From assembly GCF_026626885.1 (NCBI RefSeq), contig NZ_JAPNOA010000056.1, positions 248,001-312,000 of the forward strand: a stretch of 64,000 nucleotides of DNA. The letters run 5' to 3'. The notes under the pieces are model-generated. The model worked only from the letters and a program-made list of their open reading frames with translations, was not told the DNA's origin and searched no databases. Positions 8,964 to 18,133 of the stretch are shown here, piece by piece. Made by a program: the position numbers and the translations under genes. The stretch is from Parathalassolituus penaei. GTDB taxonomy: Bacteria > Pseudomonadota > Gammaproteobacteria > Pseudomonadales > Oceanobacteraceae. Position 1 is the first letter of the stretch; the number at the start of each line of letters is the position of its first letter.

Positions 8964-10106
8964 ATGGTATTTAATACAGATGACGATCGTCGCATGATTC
9001 GTATCGGTGTTTTTTATGACGGTAACTATTTTTCCCACGTCAGTAACTATTACCTCTATCAACATGCTCGCAAGGCTCGCATCAGCATCTCCGGTCTGCA
9101 CCAGTTCATTGTGAATGAGATCGCCCGGGAAGAAAATTGCGACAGCCGTCGCTGCCGTATAGTTGATGCTCATTATTTCCGCGGACGTCTCAGTGCCTAT
9201 GAAGCTCAGTCCCGAAACTCACTGTACGGTGAGCGTCTGTTTGAAGAAGTATTGATGCGTGAAGGCATCATTTCCCACTTCCTGCCGTTGTCAAATGCTG
9301 GTGAGAAAGGCATTGATGTCTGGTTTGCACTGGAAGCCTTTGAGTTGACCATTCACAAGCGGTTTGATGTGGTGGTGCTGATTGCAGGTGATAGCGACTA
9401 TCTGCCACTGATTCGCAAGATCAACACTCTTGGTAGTCGGGTGATGGTGTTGGGCTGGGATTTCTCATTCACCGATGATCAGGGTAATGAGCGTTCCACT
9501 CATACTTCCCAGGCTATTCTGGAAGAGGCTAATTATCCTTTGGTTATGAGTGATGTGATTGAGGATCGATCTCGGCGCAGTGATGTATTAATTGATGGGC
9601 TGTTTGTGCAGGCGCGTCGTGACAAGTCCCATGACGGGCAGGGGGATGTCCGGGAGTCCCGTTACGAGCGCGAGCTGCGCGTAGAAGCGCGTGAGCCGCG
9701 TCAGGAGTCTCGCCCCGAAACTCGCGCTGCCGAGTCGCGCTCTCAGTCGGACAGCGGTGTTGCTGAAAGTGGTGGCCGCAAAACGGTTGAAGGCACAATC
9801 TTGAATCTGCACAACGGTTATGGATTTATTCGTCCTCACAACGAAGGTGACAATTTGTTTTTCCATTACACCGATCTCCAGAATGTTGACTTCAACAGCT
9901 TGTGGATGGGAGATATCGTGATGTTTGATATATCATCAAACCAGAAAGGACCGTGTGCGAAGAATATTTTCCGCCGCCAGGGGCGCCATTCTGCGGGTAA
10001 TGGTAATCATGCTGCTAGCAGCCAGCAAACAGTTGGCAATGTCGCAAGTGTTCAGAGTGACCAGTCTGCAGTGCTGGTGGCCGACAATGGTGCTGATGAC
10101 GAATAA
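8964..10106 (+). CDS. NYN-domain putative nuclease fused to a cold-shock domain
   Basis: The 380-residue protein joins an N-terminal NYN (PIN-like, DUF88/LabA) domain to a C-terminal cold-shock fold. In the NYN part (about 10-200) the acidic positions are visible: GVFYDGNYF at the start, GIDVWFALEAFE in the middle and VLIAGDSDYLPLI. These residues bind metal in active members. A charged linker rich in Arg/Glu/Ser (about 215-270) leads to the cold-shock domain (about 270-345), with GTILNLHNGYGFIRP and DNLFFHYTDLQ resembling RNP1/RNP2. By family it should bind and possibly cleave RNA in the cytoplasm. It is monocistronic; the 276 bp upstream holds nothing I recognise. The start is the ATG at 8964, with only a weak ribosome site. 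Confidence 0.85.
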   Translation: MVFNTDDDRRMIRIGVFYDGNYFSHVSNYYLYQHARKARISISGLHQFIVNEIAREENCDSRRCRIVDAHYFRGRLSAYEAQSRNSLYGERLFEEVLMREGIISHFLPLSNAGEKGIDVWFALEAFELTIHKRFDVVVLIAGDSDYLPLIRKINTLGSRVMVLGWDFSFTDDQGNERSTHTSQAILEEANYPLVMSDVIEDRSRRSDVLIDGLFVQARRDKSHDGQGDVRESRYERELRVEAREPRQESRPETRAAESRSQSDSGVAESGGRKTVEGTILNLHNGYGFIRPHNEGDNLFFHYTDLQNVDFNSLWMGDIVMFDISSNQKGPCAKNIFRRQGRHSAGNGNHAASSQQTVGNVASVQSDQSAVLVADNGADDE

Positions 10107-10359
10107 CCGGATTAACCAATAACCTGTCATGCCTGGATCTGGCAGCTGACTGGGTTCTGTTCTGGTTGTTTATCTATCTGTCTGGATGGTGGAGTGGTGG
10201 TCTGGCAGGCTGCCCACTGTCCAGATCAGCACTATTCGTTTCATGGTTGTTCCGGTTTGTTGCAAAAACAGATCAGTGTTTTGTCGGTTGTTCGACATAT
10301 GAAGCGGCACAAAAGTATATATCCTGTGTCGCTGATGAAGGAGAAACAGGTCAAAAATT

Positions 10360-10557
10360 ATGAAAAGCCTGATGTGTATCGCGTTGGTGGCGTTGTTTGT
10401 AAGTGGATGTGCGCGCTGTCCGGAAGTGGCGAAGGATCAGGATGTGACAGCAAAGCCACAGTCAAACAGTGCCGAACGGGCAATCCAGACCACCAGTGAT
10501 CCCTGTACGCCTGCAAATGCCCGAGCTCAGGACTGCCAGCCACGCTATTCCATGTAA
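10360..10557 (+). CDS. Small lipoprotein of unknown function
   Basis: This 65-residue secreted protein has a clear lipoprotein signal: a short basic N-terminus, a hydrophobic core and the lipobox FVSGC (Cys17). The mature part is about 49 residues, hydrophilic, with four further Cys (ARCPEVAKDQ, SDPCTPANARAQDCQP). An ACAGG ribosome site lies 9 nt before the ATG and a strong terminator follows (10605-10638), so it is a compact single-gene unit. I do not recognise the family. The 250 bp upstream of it contains no convincing gene. Confidence 0.75.
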   Translation: MKSLMCIALVALFVSGCARCPEVAKDQDVTAKPQSNSAERAIQTTSDPCTPANARAQDCQPRYSM

Positions 10558-10604
10558 TTCGTGCGGCTGGTTGTCTGAGCCTGTTATGGTTGCGCTTATA
10601 ACGC

Positions 10605-10638
10605 AAAGCCCCCGATCCTGATGGACTTGGGGGCTTTT
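10605..10638. terminator. Rho-independent terminator, probably bidirectional
   Basis: The stem AAGCCCCC (10606-10613) / GGGGGCTT (10629-10636) is followed by TTTT on the + strand. It ends the lipoprotein gene. The A-run on the left arm could also serve the cyclase gene converging from the right. Confidence 0.85.
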
Positions 10639-10679
10639 GTGTTTTGGAGCGTCAGGTTTGGCAGCTTGTTGACCGGTAT

Positions 10680-12248
10680 TTATGACAGTAACGGCGGTTC
10701 TGAGTCGTCATCCGTCAGGTTGTTGTCTACTGCAGCAGCCGGTTTGGGGTGTGCCGATGCTGGCTGGTGAGGGGAGGGTGTCATATCCAGTTTGGTTTTT
10801 GGTTTGGCTGGCAGCGGCGGGCGTTTGCGCAGGGAACGGTCGTTGCGCACCATATTCGCTTCCAGACGCAGACGTTCGGCGGCTTTTTCCAGGGCGTCGG
10901 CTACATTGGCTTTTTCGGTATCACGAATCTTGTCGGACTCCAGATACAGGGAAAAGCCTTCGGTTTCGTGATTCATAAAGCCTGGGTTGGCTCCCAGGTC
11001 GCGGCGGTAATCAACCACCTGATAGAGCGGAACAGGGTCGCGGAACCCTTTTACCATGGCTTCGCCGCGCTGGCGGCAGATGATCTTGTCTTTTACCAGT
11101 GTGTAGGTTTCATGTGAAATCAGAATTTCACCGGCGTCTGCAGTACTTTCGAGACGGCTGGCAAGGTTTACTTCCCTGCCCACAATGGTGTAATCCATGC
11201 GGTTTTCCGTACCGAAGTTACCAACGGTGCAATAGCCGGTGTTGATGCCCATACGAATCTGCAGTGGTGTGGTCATGCCCAGTTCAATCCATTTCTTGCG
11301 CATCTTTAACATGTGACGACGCATTTCAATCGCCATGGATACACAAGCCAGAGCGTCTTTTTTGGTGCCTTGGCTGTTTGGGTCGCCGAAGAAAATCATG
11401 ATGCCGTCACCGATAAATTTGTCGATGGTGCCGCCAAATTTCAGAGCAATACGCGACATGTCGGTCAGATAACCGTTCAGAAGGCTGGTCAGGGCATCGG
11501 CTTCCATGGTCTCTGACAGGGTCGAAAATCCGACCACATCCGAGAAAAATACCACCAGACGTTTGCGTTGGGTTTCCAGCTTGGCTTCGCGACGACCATT
11601 GAAGATAGAGTCCCAAATCTGAGGGGCTACATAGCGGGATACCTGATGCGACAGCTCTTGAAAATGGGCTATCTGGCTATTGAGTTTCTGTTCGGTGGCT
11701 ACCAGCTGTTCAGCCTGTCGTACTCCTAACAGAGCCAGTGTGGTGAAATAGAGCGCAACTCCCAAGCCTGTAATAATGACCACCAGCTCTGGTAGTACCG
11801 TATGGGTTATTTCACCGAAAACCCCCATGCCCGGGATTCCAAGGCCTGCCATGATGCCAATTCCACACACGGCGAGACCTGTGGTCCACAAAATCTGGCT
11901 ACCCGATAGCAACAGGGCGACACTTAACATCAATACAAACAGGACGCTCATACTGGCGGGGGCGCCCATTGCTCCCAGTAGCAGACCGCATAGCAGTGCG
12001 TCTAACTGAATCAGGGTTCGATTGATTGGGGTGGTGCGAGGGGTGTTGCGGACAATCAGCCAATGAGTGGCATGCGGGTATACCAGACAAAACGCTGCTA
12101 TAAAAAGAAAAGAAAGTGGCCAGGCTCCCAGTGTTACGCCCACGCCGATGGCAACAGCAGCGGTTGCATATCCGATCGTACGAGCTATGTAATCGAGGCC
12201 CAGGTTCAGTAGATCCTGAAGGAGCAGGTTATCTGGCTTGACTGTCAT
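10680..12248 (-). CDS. Membrane-bound class III adenylate/guanylate cyclase
   Basis: The 522-aa protein has an N-terminal block of about six membrane helices (about 20-190, resembling MASE2) and a cytoplasmic class III cyclase domain (about 225-405). The metal-binding Asp sites are visible in VVFFSDVVGFSTLS and FIGDGIMIFFGD; DYTIVGREVNLASRLES carries the later catalytic region. Arrangement and length resemble Pseudomonas CyaB, which makes cAMP for Vfr; I infer cAMP but cannot exclude cGMP. A Pro-rich hydrophilic tail of about 90 residues follows the catalytic domain and is unusual in length. It runs opposite to both neighbours. Confidence 0.88.
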   Translation of the reverse strand: MTVKPDNLLLQDLLNLGLDYIARTIGYATAAVAIGVGVTLGAWPLSFLFIAAFCLVYPHATHWLIVRNTPRTTPINRTLIQLDALLCGLLLGAMGAPASMSVLFVLMLSVALLLSGSQILWTTGLAVCGIGIMAGLGIPGMGVFGEITHTVLPELVVIITGLGVALYFTTLALLGVRQAEQLVATEQKLNSQIAHFQELSHQVSRYVAPQIWDSIFNGRREAKLETQRKRLVVFFSDVVGFSTLSETMEADALTSLLNGYLTDMSRIALKFGGTIDKFIGDGIMIFFGDPNSQGTKKDALACVSMAIEMRRHMLKMRKKWIELGMTTPLQIRMGINTGYCTVGNFGTENRMDYTIVGREVNLASRLESTADAGEILISHETYTLVKDKIICRQRGEAMVKGFRDPVPLYQVVDYRRDLGANPGFMNHETEGFSLYLESDKIRDTEKANVADALEKAAERLRLEANMVRNDRSLRKRPPLPAKPKTKLDMTPSPHQPASAHPKPAAAVDNNLTDDDSEPPLLS

Positions 12249-12399
12249 AATCCTTTCTGCGGTATTGCCGCGTCTTTATATATGCCATAGCCTGTCGTAG
12301 CAGGTATATCCGGAATTGCCCGGCGCGGCAAGTGTACTTCCATTCGTTAGCCAAGTACCAGTCTGTCGAATGGACAATCTTACAAGTGAGGTGATTCAA

Positions 12400-12954
12400 A
12401 TGGATGCTATTGAGGCGATTACCCGACGTGTATCGGTTCCTGTGTTGTCCGGTCCGGATGTTACAGATGAACAGATTCAGCTGCTGGTGTCAGCGGCACT
12501 TCGAGCCGCCGATCATGCCTGGCTGCGCCCGAGCCGTTATTTGCTGGTCCGTGGTGAGGCGCTTGCACAGCTGGGCGATGTGTTTGCCAGTACGCTGGAG
12601 AGTGGCGAGCGTACCGACGATGCCGTTGCGCGAATGAAAAGTTTGCCATTGCGGGCTCCGTTGATCATGGTGTCGGTTTGTCGTGTGATTGAGCATCCCA
12701 AGGTCCCGCGTGATGAACAGTTGCTGTCCACCGGAGCGGGCGTTCAGAACCTTCTGAATGTGGCACATGCGATTGGTCTTGGTGCGATTTGGCGCACTGG
12801 CGCGATTACCCAGCATCCGCTGGTTCGTGCTGCATTTGGCCTGACGGAACAAGATGTAATTGTTGGGTTCATCTATGTTGGTACTCCTGCCGGTAAATTG
12901 AAAGAGCCGCCCGAGCTGAATCCGTCCGACTTCGTAACTGATTGGAAAAGTTAA
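12400..12954 (+). CDS. YdjA-type nitroreductase
   Basis: The 184-residue FMN-dependent NAD(P)H nitroreductase has the short YdjA length. The readable landmarks are AADHAWLRPSRY near the N-terminus, which lies in the FMN phosphate site in this family, and the C-terminal GLGAIWRTGAITQHPLVRAAFGL. I use the ATG at 12400 because GTGAGGTG (12386-12393) sits immediately before it. Upstream in-frame starts at 12370 and 12316 have no such site and would add non-conserved residues. It is cytoplasmic and probably homodimeric; the physiological substrate is unknown. Confidence 0.87.
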   Translation: MDAIEAITRRVSVPVLSGPDVTDEQIQLLVSAALRAADHAWLRPSRYLLVRGEALAQLGDVFASTLESGERTDDAVARMKSLPLRAPLIMVSVCRVIEHPKVPRDEQLLSTGAGVQNLLNVAHAIGLGAIWRTGAITQHPLVRAAFGLTEQDVIVGFIYVGTPAGKLKEPPELNPSDFVTDWKS

Positions 12955-12981
12955 TTTTTTTAGATCATTTCAAAAAAGTTG

Positions 12982-13010
12982 TTGACATTCACTATCTTGA
13001 TCCGTATATT
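12982..13010 (+). promoter_or_regulatory. Sigma70-type promoter of tRNA-Ser
   Basis: TTGACA (12982-12987), a 17-bp spacer and TATATT (13005-13010) lie about 50 bp before the tRNA, followed by a GC-rich discriminator (acgcggc) typical of stringently controlled stable RNA promoters. Confidence 0.8.
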
Positions 13011-13060
13011 ACGCGGCATCTGATTGAGACGACGCAAAAATGGCGCTGTCAAGCAGTCAC

Positions 13061-13149
13061 GGTGAGGTGTCCGAGTGGTTGAAGGAGCACGCCTGGAAAG
13101 CGTGTATACCCAAAAGGTATCGAGGGTTCGAATCCCTCCCTCACCGCCA
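13061..13149 (+). tRNA. tRNA-Ser (GGA)
   Basis: The 89-nt gene has the acceptor stem GGTGAGG/CCTCACC, a discriminator G and an encoded CCA. The anticodon loop reads CTGGAAA (anticodon GGA). A long variable arm (acccaaaaggt region) is present, as expected for a class II serine tRNA, and GGTTCGAATCC forms the T arm. Confidence 0.96.
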
Positions 13150-13158
13150 CTAAATTAA

Positions 13159-13184
13159 AAAAGCCCGGCTATGCCGGGCTTTTT
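13159..13184 (+). terminator. Terminator of tRNA-Ser
   Basis: AAGCCCGGC / GCCGGGCTT with a 3-nt loop is followed by T5. Confidence 0.9.
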
Positions 13185-13398
13185 GCTTTTTGAGAAATGT
13201 CACGATCAAACTTGATCTGTATTCTGGTATCGTCTGTTTTGGTCAGAAGTTACAAATCATAAACAGGATACGACTTGCCTGATGGGTGGTTTCCTGACAT
13301 CTTTTGCCGGTTTTTGTGTATGTCTGTTGCAGTGTGCCTGATTGCACATTTTAGAATTGTCAGCAGTTGGTACCGGAGTGCGTAAGCAGCGGAACAAT

Positions 13399-14778
13399 AT
13401 GGATATCAGTCATTCCCGAACTGGATATGTGCCGACTGGAAAGTCTCTCAAACGCTTCAGGAACAAGCATCGCCCACGGGTCCTGCTGGTTCAGGGGCCC
13501 GTTGGGACGTTCTATAATCACCTTCAATCATCATTGGAAACGCTCGGGTATGAAACCTGGGTGGTAAATCTGAATGCCGGTGATGCTCTCTTTGGCAAGC
13601 GCTTTCAGCATTTCAACTTTATGGGTGGCCTTGAAAAGTGGGAAGCTCGCCTGTCGGTTTCTCTGGCTCGACGCGACTTTGATGCGATTGTGATTTTCGG
13701 CTCCGAGAGACCCGCGCATCGGGTTGTTCGTGATGTGGCTGATTACTACGATGTACCGGTGCTGTCTCTGGAAGAAGGTTATCTGCGTCCAGGGCTGATT
13801 ACCGCCGAGTGGGGGGGGAACAACGCCAACTCACCGTTAGCAGGTAACGCTCCTGACGAACTGTTTGTGCCGGAGCATATGCCCGAGGCCAAGGTGTTTC
13901 GAAGCTTTGGTAGCATGGGCACCACCGCCATGTTCTATTTTGCAGTCAGCAATCTTTTTACTTTTGGTCGCCGTCGTGAGCTGTTTCATCGTCCGATGTC
14001 GCTGCCCAAAGAGTGGTTCTGCTGGGTGAGGAATGGCTATCGCCGCTTGGCTTGGCAACATCGTAATTTCAATATTATCCAGAATCTTCTGGAGCACTAT
14101 GACCGCCGTTTTTTTCTGGTGCCGTTGCAGGTTGCCGCTGATAGCAACATGCAGGAAGCAGCTATGGGCTGGAACACCATGCGTCTGATTGAAGAAAGTA
14201 TGCAGTCATTCGCAGAGTCTGCGCCTGCGGACACGCGGCTGGTATTTAAAGTACATCCATTGGAGCGTGGTCATCAGCGTTATGCTCCGATAATCGAAGA
14301 GTTGGCCGAGCGGCTTGGTATTCATAACCGTGTTGATGTGATTGATGTTGGTTCCATGGGGCTACTGGCACGTCATTCTGCCGGTATGATCACGATTAAC
14401 AGCACTTCGGGTTTATCGGCCATTCACCATGGCCGACCGTTGCTGGTGTTGGGTAAGGCCGTGTATGCGTCCCCTCAGGTGGCTATTTGCGCTATGGGGG
14501 TGCCGGATTTTGCTGCTTTTTGGCAAGGAGGATTTGTGGCTACGCAAGTGGTTCGTCGCCGTTTCCTCGATTGGATTCGTCATGAGGCCTTGTTGCCGGG
14601 TGATTTTTATTCTCGTATGGGCAAACGTGTTGCCAGTGAAGCGGTGGCTCGTCGAATTGATGAAAAGCTGGCGCCACTATGGCGACAGCAATCAGACTCT
14701 TCTGTTCGCCAGGTGGAGATTGTTCCACGTGTAGTGGTTGCCAAGCCTTGCGTGTCCGGCTCTACTCACGTTGCCTGA
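13399..14778 (+). CDS. kpsS: Capsule polysaccharide Kdo transferase KpsS-like
   Basis: The 459-aa protein matches the KpsS/LipB capsule family. Its known role is to add the first beta-Kdo to lyso-phosphatidylglycerol at the inner leaflet, starting the poly-Kdo linker of group 2-type capsules. Readable landmarks are VLLVQGPVGTFYNHL, VLSLEEGYLRPG, LVFKVHPLERGHQRY and ITINSTSGLSAIHHGRP, which together outline the two Rossmann-like halves. The ATG at 13399 is preferred to a TTG at 13342; the ribosome site (AGCGGA) is moderate. kpsC begins 19 bp downstream. No KpsMTED export genes are in the window. Confidence 0.88.
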   Translation: MDISHSRTGYVPTGKSLKRFRNKHRPRVLLVQGPVGTFYNHLQSSLETLGYETWVVNLNAGDALFGKRFQHFNFMGGLEKWEARLSVSLARRDFDAIVIFGSERPAHRVVRDVADYYDVPVLSLEEGYLRPGLITAEWGGNNANSPLAGNAPDELFVPEHMPEAKVFRSFGSMGTTAMFYFAVSNLFTFGRRRELFHRPMSLPKEWFCWVRNGYRRLAWQHRNFNIIQNLLEHYDRRFFLVPLQVAADSNMQEAAMGWNTMRLIEESMQSFAESAPADTRLVFKVHPLERGHQRYAPIIEELAERLGIHNRVDVIDVGSMGLLARHSAGMITINSTSGLSAIHHGRPLLVLGKAVYASPQVAICAMGVPDFAAFWQGGFVATQVVRRRFLDWIRHEALLPGDFYSRMGKRVASEAVARRIDEKLAPLWRQQSDSSVRQVEIVPRVVVAKPCVSGSTHVA

Positions 14779-14797
14779 AATCCGGAAGTAATCCGTC

Positions 14798-16840
14798 ATG
14801 ATACAACGCCCTGCTCACGTATTGTCTGAGTCTTTGGATGCAGACATTGCCTGCTCGGATTTTCACTCCGTTTCCCTTATGTCGGCACCGCTCGTATCGC
14901 AACCCGCGGTGCGATCGTTATTTCCCGCGGCGGATGTAAAGCTGCGTGCCTCGCGGGCGGATGTATATGTAGGCTGGGGGCGTAAAGGGTCGGGGGACCG
15001 TGCCCGTCAGAAAGCCGCAAGTCACTCGCGTCCATATCTCCTGCTTGAAGATGGTTTTCTGCGCTCGGCCGCTCGGGACGACGATTCGGTCTCGGTGGTT
15101 ATCGATAACGCCGGTATTTTTTACGATGCCTCTGTTCCTTCACGTCTGGAGATGCTGATTCAGCAGCCGTTGTCGGTGGCTGAGCGTGCGCGTTGCCAGC
15201 TACTGATCCGGCGTTGGTGCGAGCTGCGTTTGTCGAAGTACAACAGTGCGCCGGAATATCATGGCCAGATCAGTCAGCCTTATGTGCTGGTGCTGGATCA
15301 GGTCGCGGGTGATGCGTCGGTGGGCAGTGGTCTGGCAACACCGGCTTCGTTCCAGGAGATGTTGACGGCCGCATTGCGAGAAAATCCGGATTGCACCGTG
15401 GTGGTGAAAGTACATCCGGATGCTTATACCCGTGGCAAGGCGGGCCACTTTGATGTTCATCAGTTACAGGATAATCCTCGTATCCGGGTGGTGGCCGAGA
15501 ATTGCCATCTGGTTGGGTTGCTGGAGGCGGCTCGTGCTGTTTATACCGTTACCTCTCAGGTCGGCTTTGAAGCGCTGTTGTGGGGTAAGCCGGTTCGTTG
15601 CTTCGGAATGCCGTTTTATGCGGGCTGGGGCCTGACCCGGGATTCGTTGCCAGCTCCGGAGCGCCGTTGCTCGGTTGAGCTGGACCAATTGGTCTTTGCG
15701 GCACTGGTGCGTTACAGCGCGTATGTTGATCCTGTGAGTGGTCAGGCCTGTAGTCTGGAGCAGGCGATGGATTACATCGCATTGCAGCGTTGCTTGCAGC
15801 TTCGTTTTCAGCATCTGCAGCCATTGGCGGCAGTTGCGTTTTCGCGCTGGAAAAAACCGTTCGTAAAACGTTTTCTGGCGGGTCATGAATTACGTTTTGT
15901 GCCGACCCTGCAAGAGGTTCCATCCGGTTGTACGCCGGTATTGTGGGGAAACAATGATGACGGCAAGGTCACGGACCCGCATTTGCGTATCGAAGATGGC
16001 TTCCTGCGATCTTCGGGATTGGGTGCCGACCTGATTGCGCCCATGTCTTGGGTGATCGAAGAGCAGGGTATGTACTACGATGCCCGCACGCCATCGGCGC
16101 TGGAAACCATTCTTGCAACCCATGAATTCGATGATGAGCTCATCAGACGCACAGTTAGCCTCAAACAGCGCATTATTGCTGCGGGGGTTTCCAAGTACAA
16201 TCTGGGTGGTCAGCGTTGGCAGCGTCCGGATACCGACAAACAGGTGGTATTGGTTCCTGGTCAGGTTGAGAACGATGCATCTCTGCGTTTTGGCGGTTGT
16301 GGCATTGTCACCAATCTTGGCTTGCTCAAGGCAGTCCGGAGCATGCGCCCCGATGCCTGGATTATCTACAAGCCCCATCCGGACGTGGTAACCGGTCTGC
16401 GTAAGGGCATGATTGCTGCTGAGGATCTGGTTGGCCTTGCCGACGAAGTGGTCACCGACGTTGATAGCATGCTGATGCTGCCTTTAGTCGATGAAGTGCA
16501 CACCATGACCTCCTTGCTCGGTTTTGAAGCCTTGTTGCGAGGCCGTACAGTGGTTTGTTACGGGCATCCGTTTTATGCCGGCTGGGGCCTGACTGCTGAC
16601 CACACACCGATTCCTCGTCGCCAGCGTCGCTTGAAAGTGGATGAGCTTATTGCTGCGGCGCTTATTTTGTACCCGGTATACGTCAGTCGACGAACCGGAC
16701 GTTATTGCTCAGTTGAACAGGCGCTTGAAGAGCTGATCGTCTGGAAACAACAGGGTCCTTCCCGTATGCCGTTCTGGCGTCGCTGCCTGCGCGTGGTATT
16801 ACGCGCATGGGTATCACTTGGTATTCGTAAGAACGCCTGA
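14798..16840 (+). CDS. kpsC: Capsule polysaccharide Kdo transferase KpsC (two-domain)
   Basis: The 680-aa enzyme extends the Kdo linker with alternating beta-2,4 and beta-2,7 linkages using CMP-Kdo (GT99 and GT107 activities in the family). The internal duplication is plain. Each half carries LEDGFLRS/IEDGFLRS, YDA followed by SALE-like text, SKYN, a DQVAGDASV/GQVENDASL block, KVHPD/KPHPD, GFEALLWGK/GFEALLRGR and a PFYAGWGLT box. The half boundary is near residue 345. It follows kpsS closely and is surely co-transcribed. CMP-Kdo would come from kdsC and kdsB at 20-22 kb. Confidence 0.93.
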   Translation: MIQRPAHVLSESLDADIACSDFHSVSLMSAPLVSQPAVRSLFPAADVKLRASRADVYVGWGRKGSGDRARQKAASHSRPYLLLEDGFLRSAARDDDSVSVVIDNAGIFYDASVPSRLEMLIQQPLSVAERARCQLLIRRWCELRLSKYNSAPEYHGQISQPYVLVLDQVAGDASVGSGLATPASFQEMLTAALRENPDCTVVVKVHPDAYTRGKAGHFDVHQLQDNPRIRVVAENCHLVGLLEAARAVYTVTSQVGFEALLWGKPVRCFGMPFYAGWGLTRDSLPAPERRCSVELDQLVFAALVRYSAYVDPVSGQACSLEQAMDYIALQRCLQLRFQHLQPLAAVAFSRWKKPFVKRFLAGHELRFVPTLQEVPSGCTPVLWGNNDDGKVTDPHLRIEDGFLRSSGLGADLIAPMSWVIEEQGMYYDARTPSALETILATHEFDDELIRRTVSLKQRIIAAGVSKYNLGGQRWQRPDTDKQVVLVPGQVENDASLRFGGCGIVTNLGLLKAVRSMRPDAWIIYKPHPDVVTGLRKGMIAAEDLVGLADEVVTDVDSMLMLPLVDEVHTMTSLLGFEALLRGRTVVCYGHPFYAGWGLTADHTPIPRRQRRLKVDELIAAALILYPVYVSRRTGRYCSVEQALEELIVWKQQGPSRMPFWRRCLRVVLRAWVSLGIRKNA

Positions 16841-16952
16841 CAAGAGTCAGGCAGGACAGATGGATATTTCGTTTTTCGCCCGTTAATGGGCGGCATTCCT
16901 GCTACGGTCGTCTAGAGTTTTAAAATAGACGACCTGTGTGCAGGAGACCACT

Positions 16953-18062
16953 ATGTTCGGTAAGCAGAAGTTGGCGGATGCCAAAGATGAGATCGCTCGC
17001 CTTAAAACGAGAGTGCAGGATCTCGAGCGAGAGTGCGAACGGCTTCGGGACGAACATAACCAGTCAGATTTGCGAATTCGTTCATCGGAAAGCAGACAGG
17101 ATGCCCAGCGAAGAATTCGACAGTTGTGGATGAGCTCGTTTGGTTTGCTGGACGTGGTTCGTGCGACAATTGCTGACAGTTCTCATCGTCTGGATGAAGA
17201 AAATCGAACGGTTGAACGGTCCATGTCTGATGTTGGCAATATCGGTGGGCGCCTTGAGGGTGTTACTCGGCAATTAGACGATATTCGCGGGCGTTCGGGG
17301 CAGGCGTCTCAGGCGGTGTCGGGGCTAAAACAGGTCGCTACCGGCATCGGTAATTTTGTGGGCATGATTCAGGGGATTTCCGAGCAAACCAACTTGCTGG
17401 CGTTGAACGCTGCCATTGAAGCAGCGCGTGCTGGAGAGCAGGGGCGCGGGTTTGCCGTTGTGGCCGATGAAGTTCGTACATTGGCAGGCAGAACTGCTGA
17501 AGCAACCACGGAGATCGCCAACTTGATTAATAAAATAGGTAGTGAAGTAGATCAGGTTGCCACTCAGATTGATCGTGTCGGCGAGCAGGGTGACAAACTT
17601 TCTGGCGAAGTGCAGAGCCTTGCCAGTCATATTGATCATGTTGGTGAGTTATCCAGTCAGTTGGCGCACACGTTGTCATCGGCGGCTAACGAAGGCTTTC
17701 TCGAGACGGCCAAACTCGATCATGTAGTCTGGAAAAACGAAGTGTACGAGATGGTCCTGAATCGCGATGTTTCCAGATGTGGCAGTCTTGCTGGTCACGA
17801 TAGCTGTCGCCTGGGTGTCTGGTGCCGTCAGGGAGAAGGGTATAGCCGTTATCGCAATTTTGACGCATTCTCGCGGATCGATCGTCCTCATCAGCAACTG
17901 CATGAAAATGGTCGCATGGCACTGGAGGCGATGGAGAGGGGGGATGAAGCAGGCCTGTGTCGTCATCTGGAAGCAATGGAGACTGCATCATCGCAGGTAA
18001 TTGATGCACTCAGCCAGCTTGAGCAGGAAATTCGTCGACAAAAGAAAGTTTCTGGACACTGA
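16953..18062 (+). CDS. Soluble methyl-accepting chemotaxis protein with CZB zinc domain
   Basis: This 369-residue chemoreceptor has no membrane segment. The N-terminus is a heptad-rich coiled coil (about 5-45), followed by the signalling hairpin with the invariant tip [20 protein letters not shown] (about 155-175). The C-terminus (about 255-360) is a CZB domain, with its zinc ligands in order: His in LDHVVW, Cys in SCRLGVW and two His in [12 protein letters not shown] receptors such as E. coli DgcZ and Helicobacter TlpD sense zinc or oxidants in the cytoplasm. The ATG at 16953 has GGAG (16943-16946) before it; the GTG at 16938 is less likely. Confidence 0.9.
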   Translation: MFGKQKLADAKDEIARLKTRVQDLERECERLRDEHNQSDLRIRSSESRQDAQRRIRQLWMSSFGLLDVVRATIADSSHRLDEENRTVERSMSDVGNIGGRLEGVTRQLDDIRGRSGQASQAVSGLKQVATGIGNFVGMIQGISEQTNLLALNAAIEAARAGEQGRGFAVVADEVRTLAGRTAEATTEIANLINKIGSEVDQVATQIDRVGEQGDKLSGEVQSLASHIDHVGELSSQLAHTLSSAANEGFLETAKLDHVVWKNEVYEMVLNRDVSRCGSLAGHDSCRLGVWCRQGEGYSRYRNFDAFSRIDRPHQQLHENGRMALEAMERGDEAGLCRHLEAMETASSQVIDALSQLEQEIRRQKKVSGH

Positions 18063-18091
18063 AACGCGCTGCGTGATTGGTCTGATTTCTC

Positions 18092-18097
18092 TATAAT
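18092..18097 (+). promoter_or_regulatory. Possible -10 box of gltX
   Basis: A perfect TATAAT lies 37 bp before the gltX start. No good -35 is visible at 16-18 bp spacing, so this is a tentative call. Confidence 0.4.
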
Positions 18098-18133
18098 CAG
18101 GGTTCTTGTTGACCCGATAAATCGAGAGAGACC

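Noticed and set aside
10166-10363. An open frame before the small lipoprotein
   Set aside because: No ribosome site, low-quality composition, and it overlaps the lipoprotein start in another frame.
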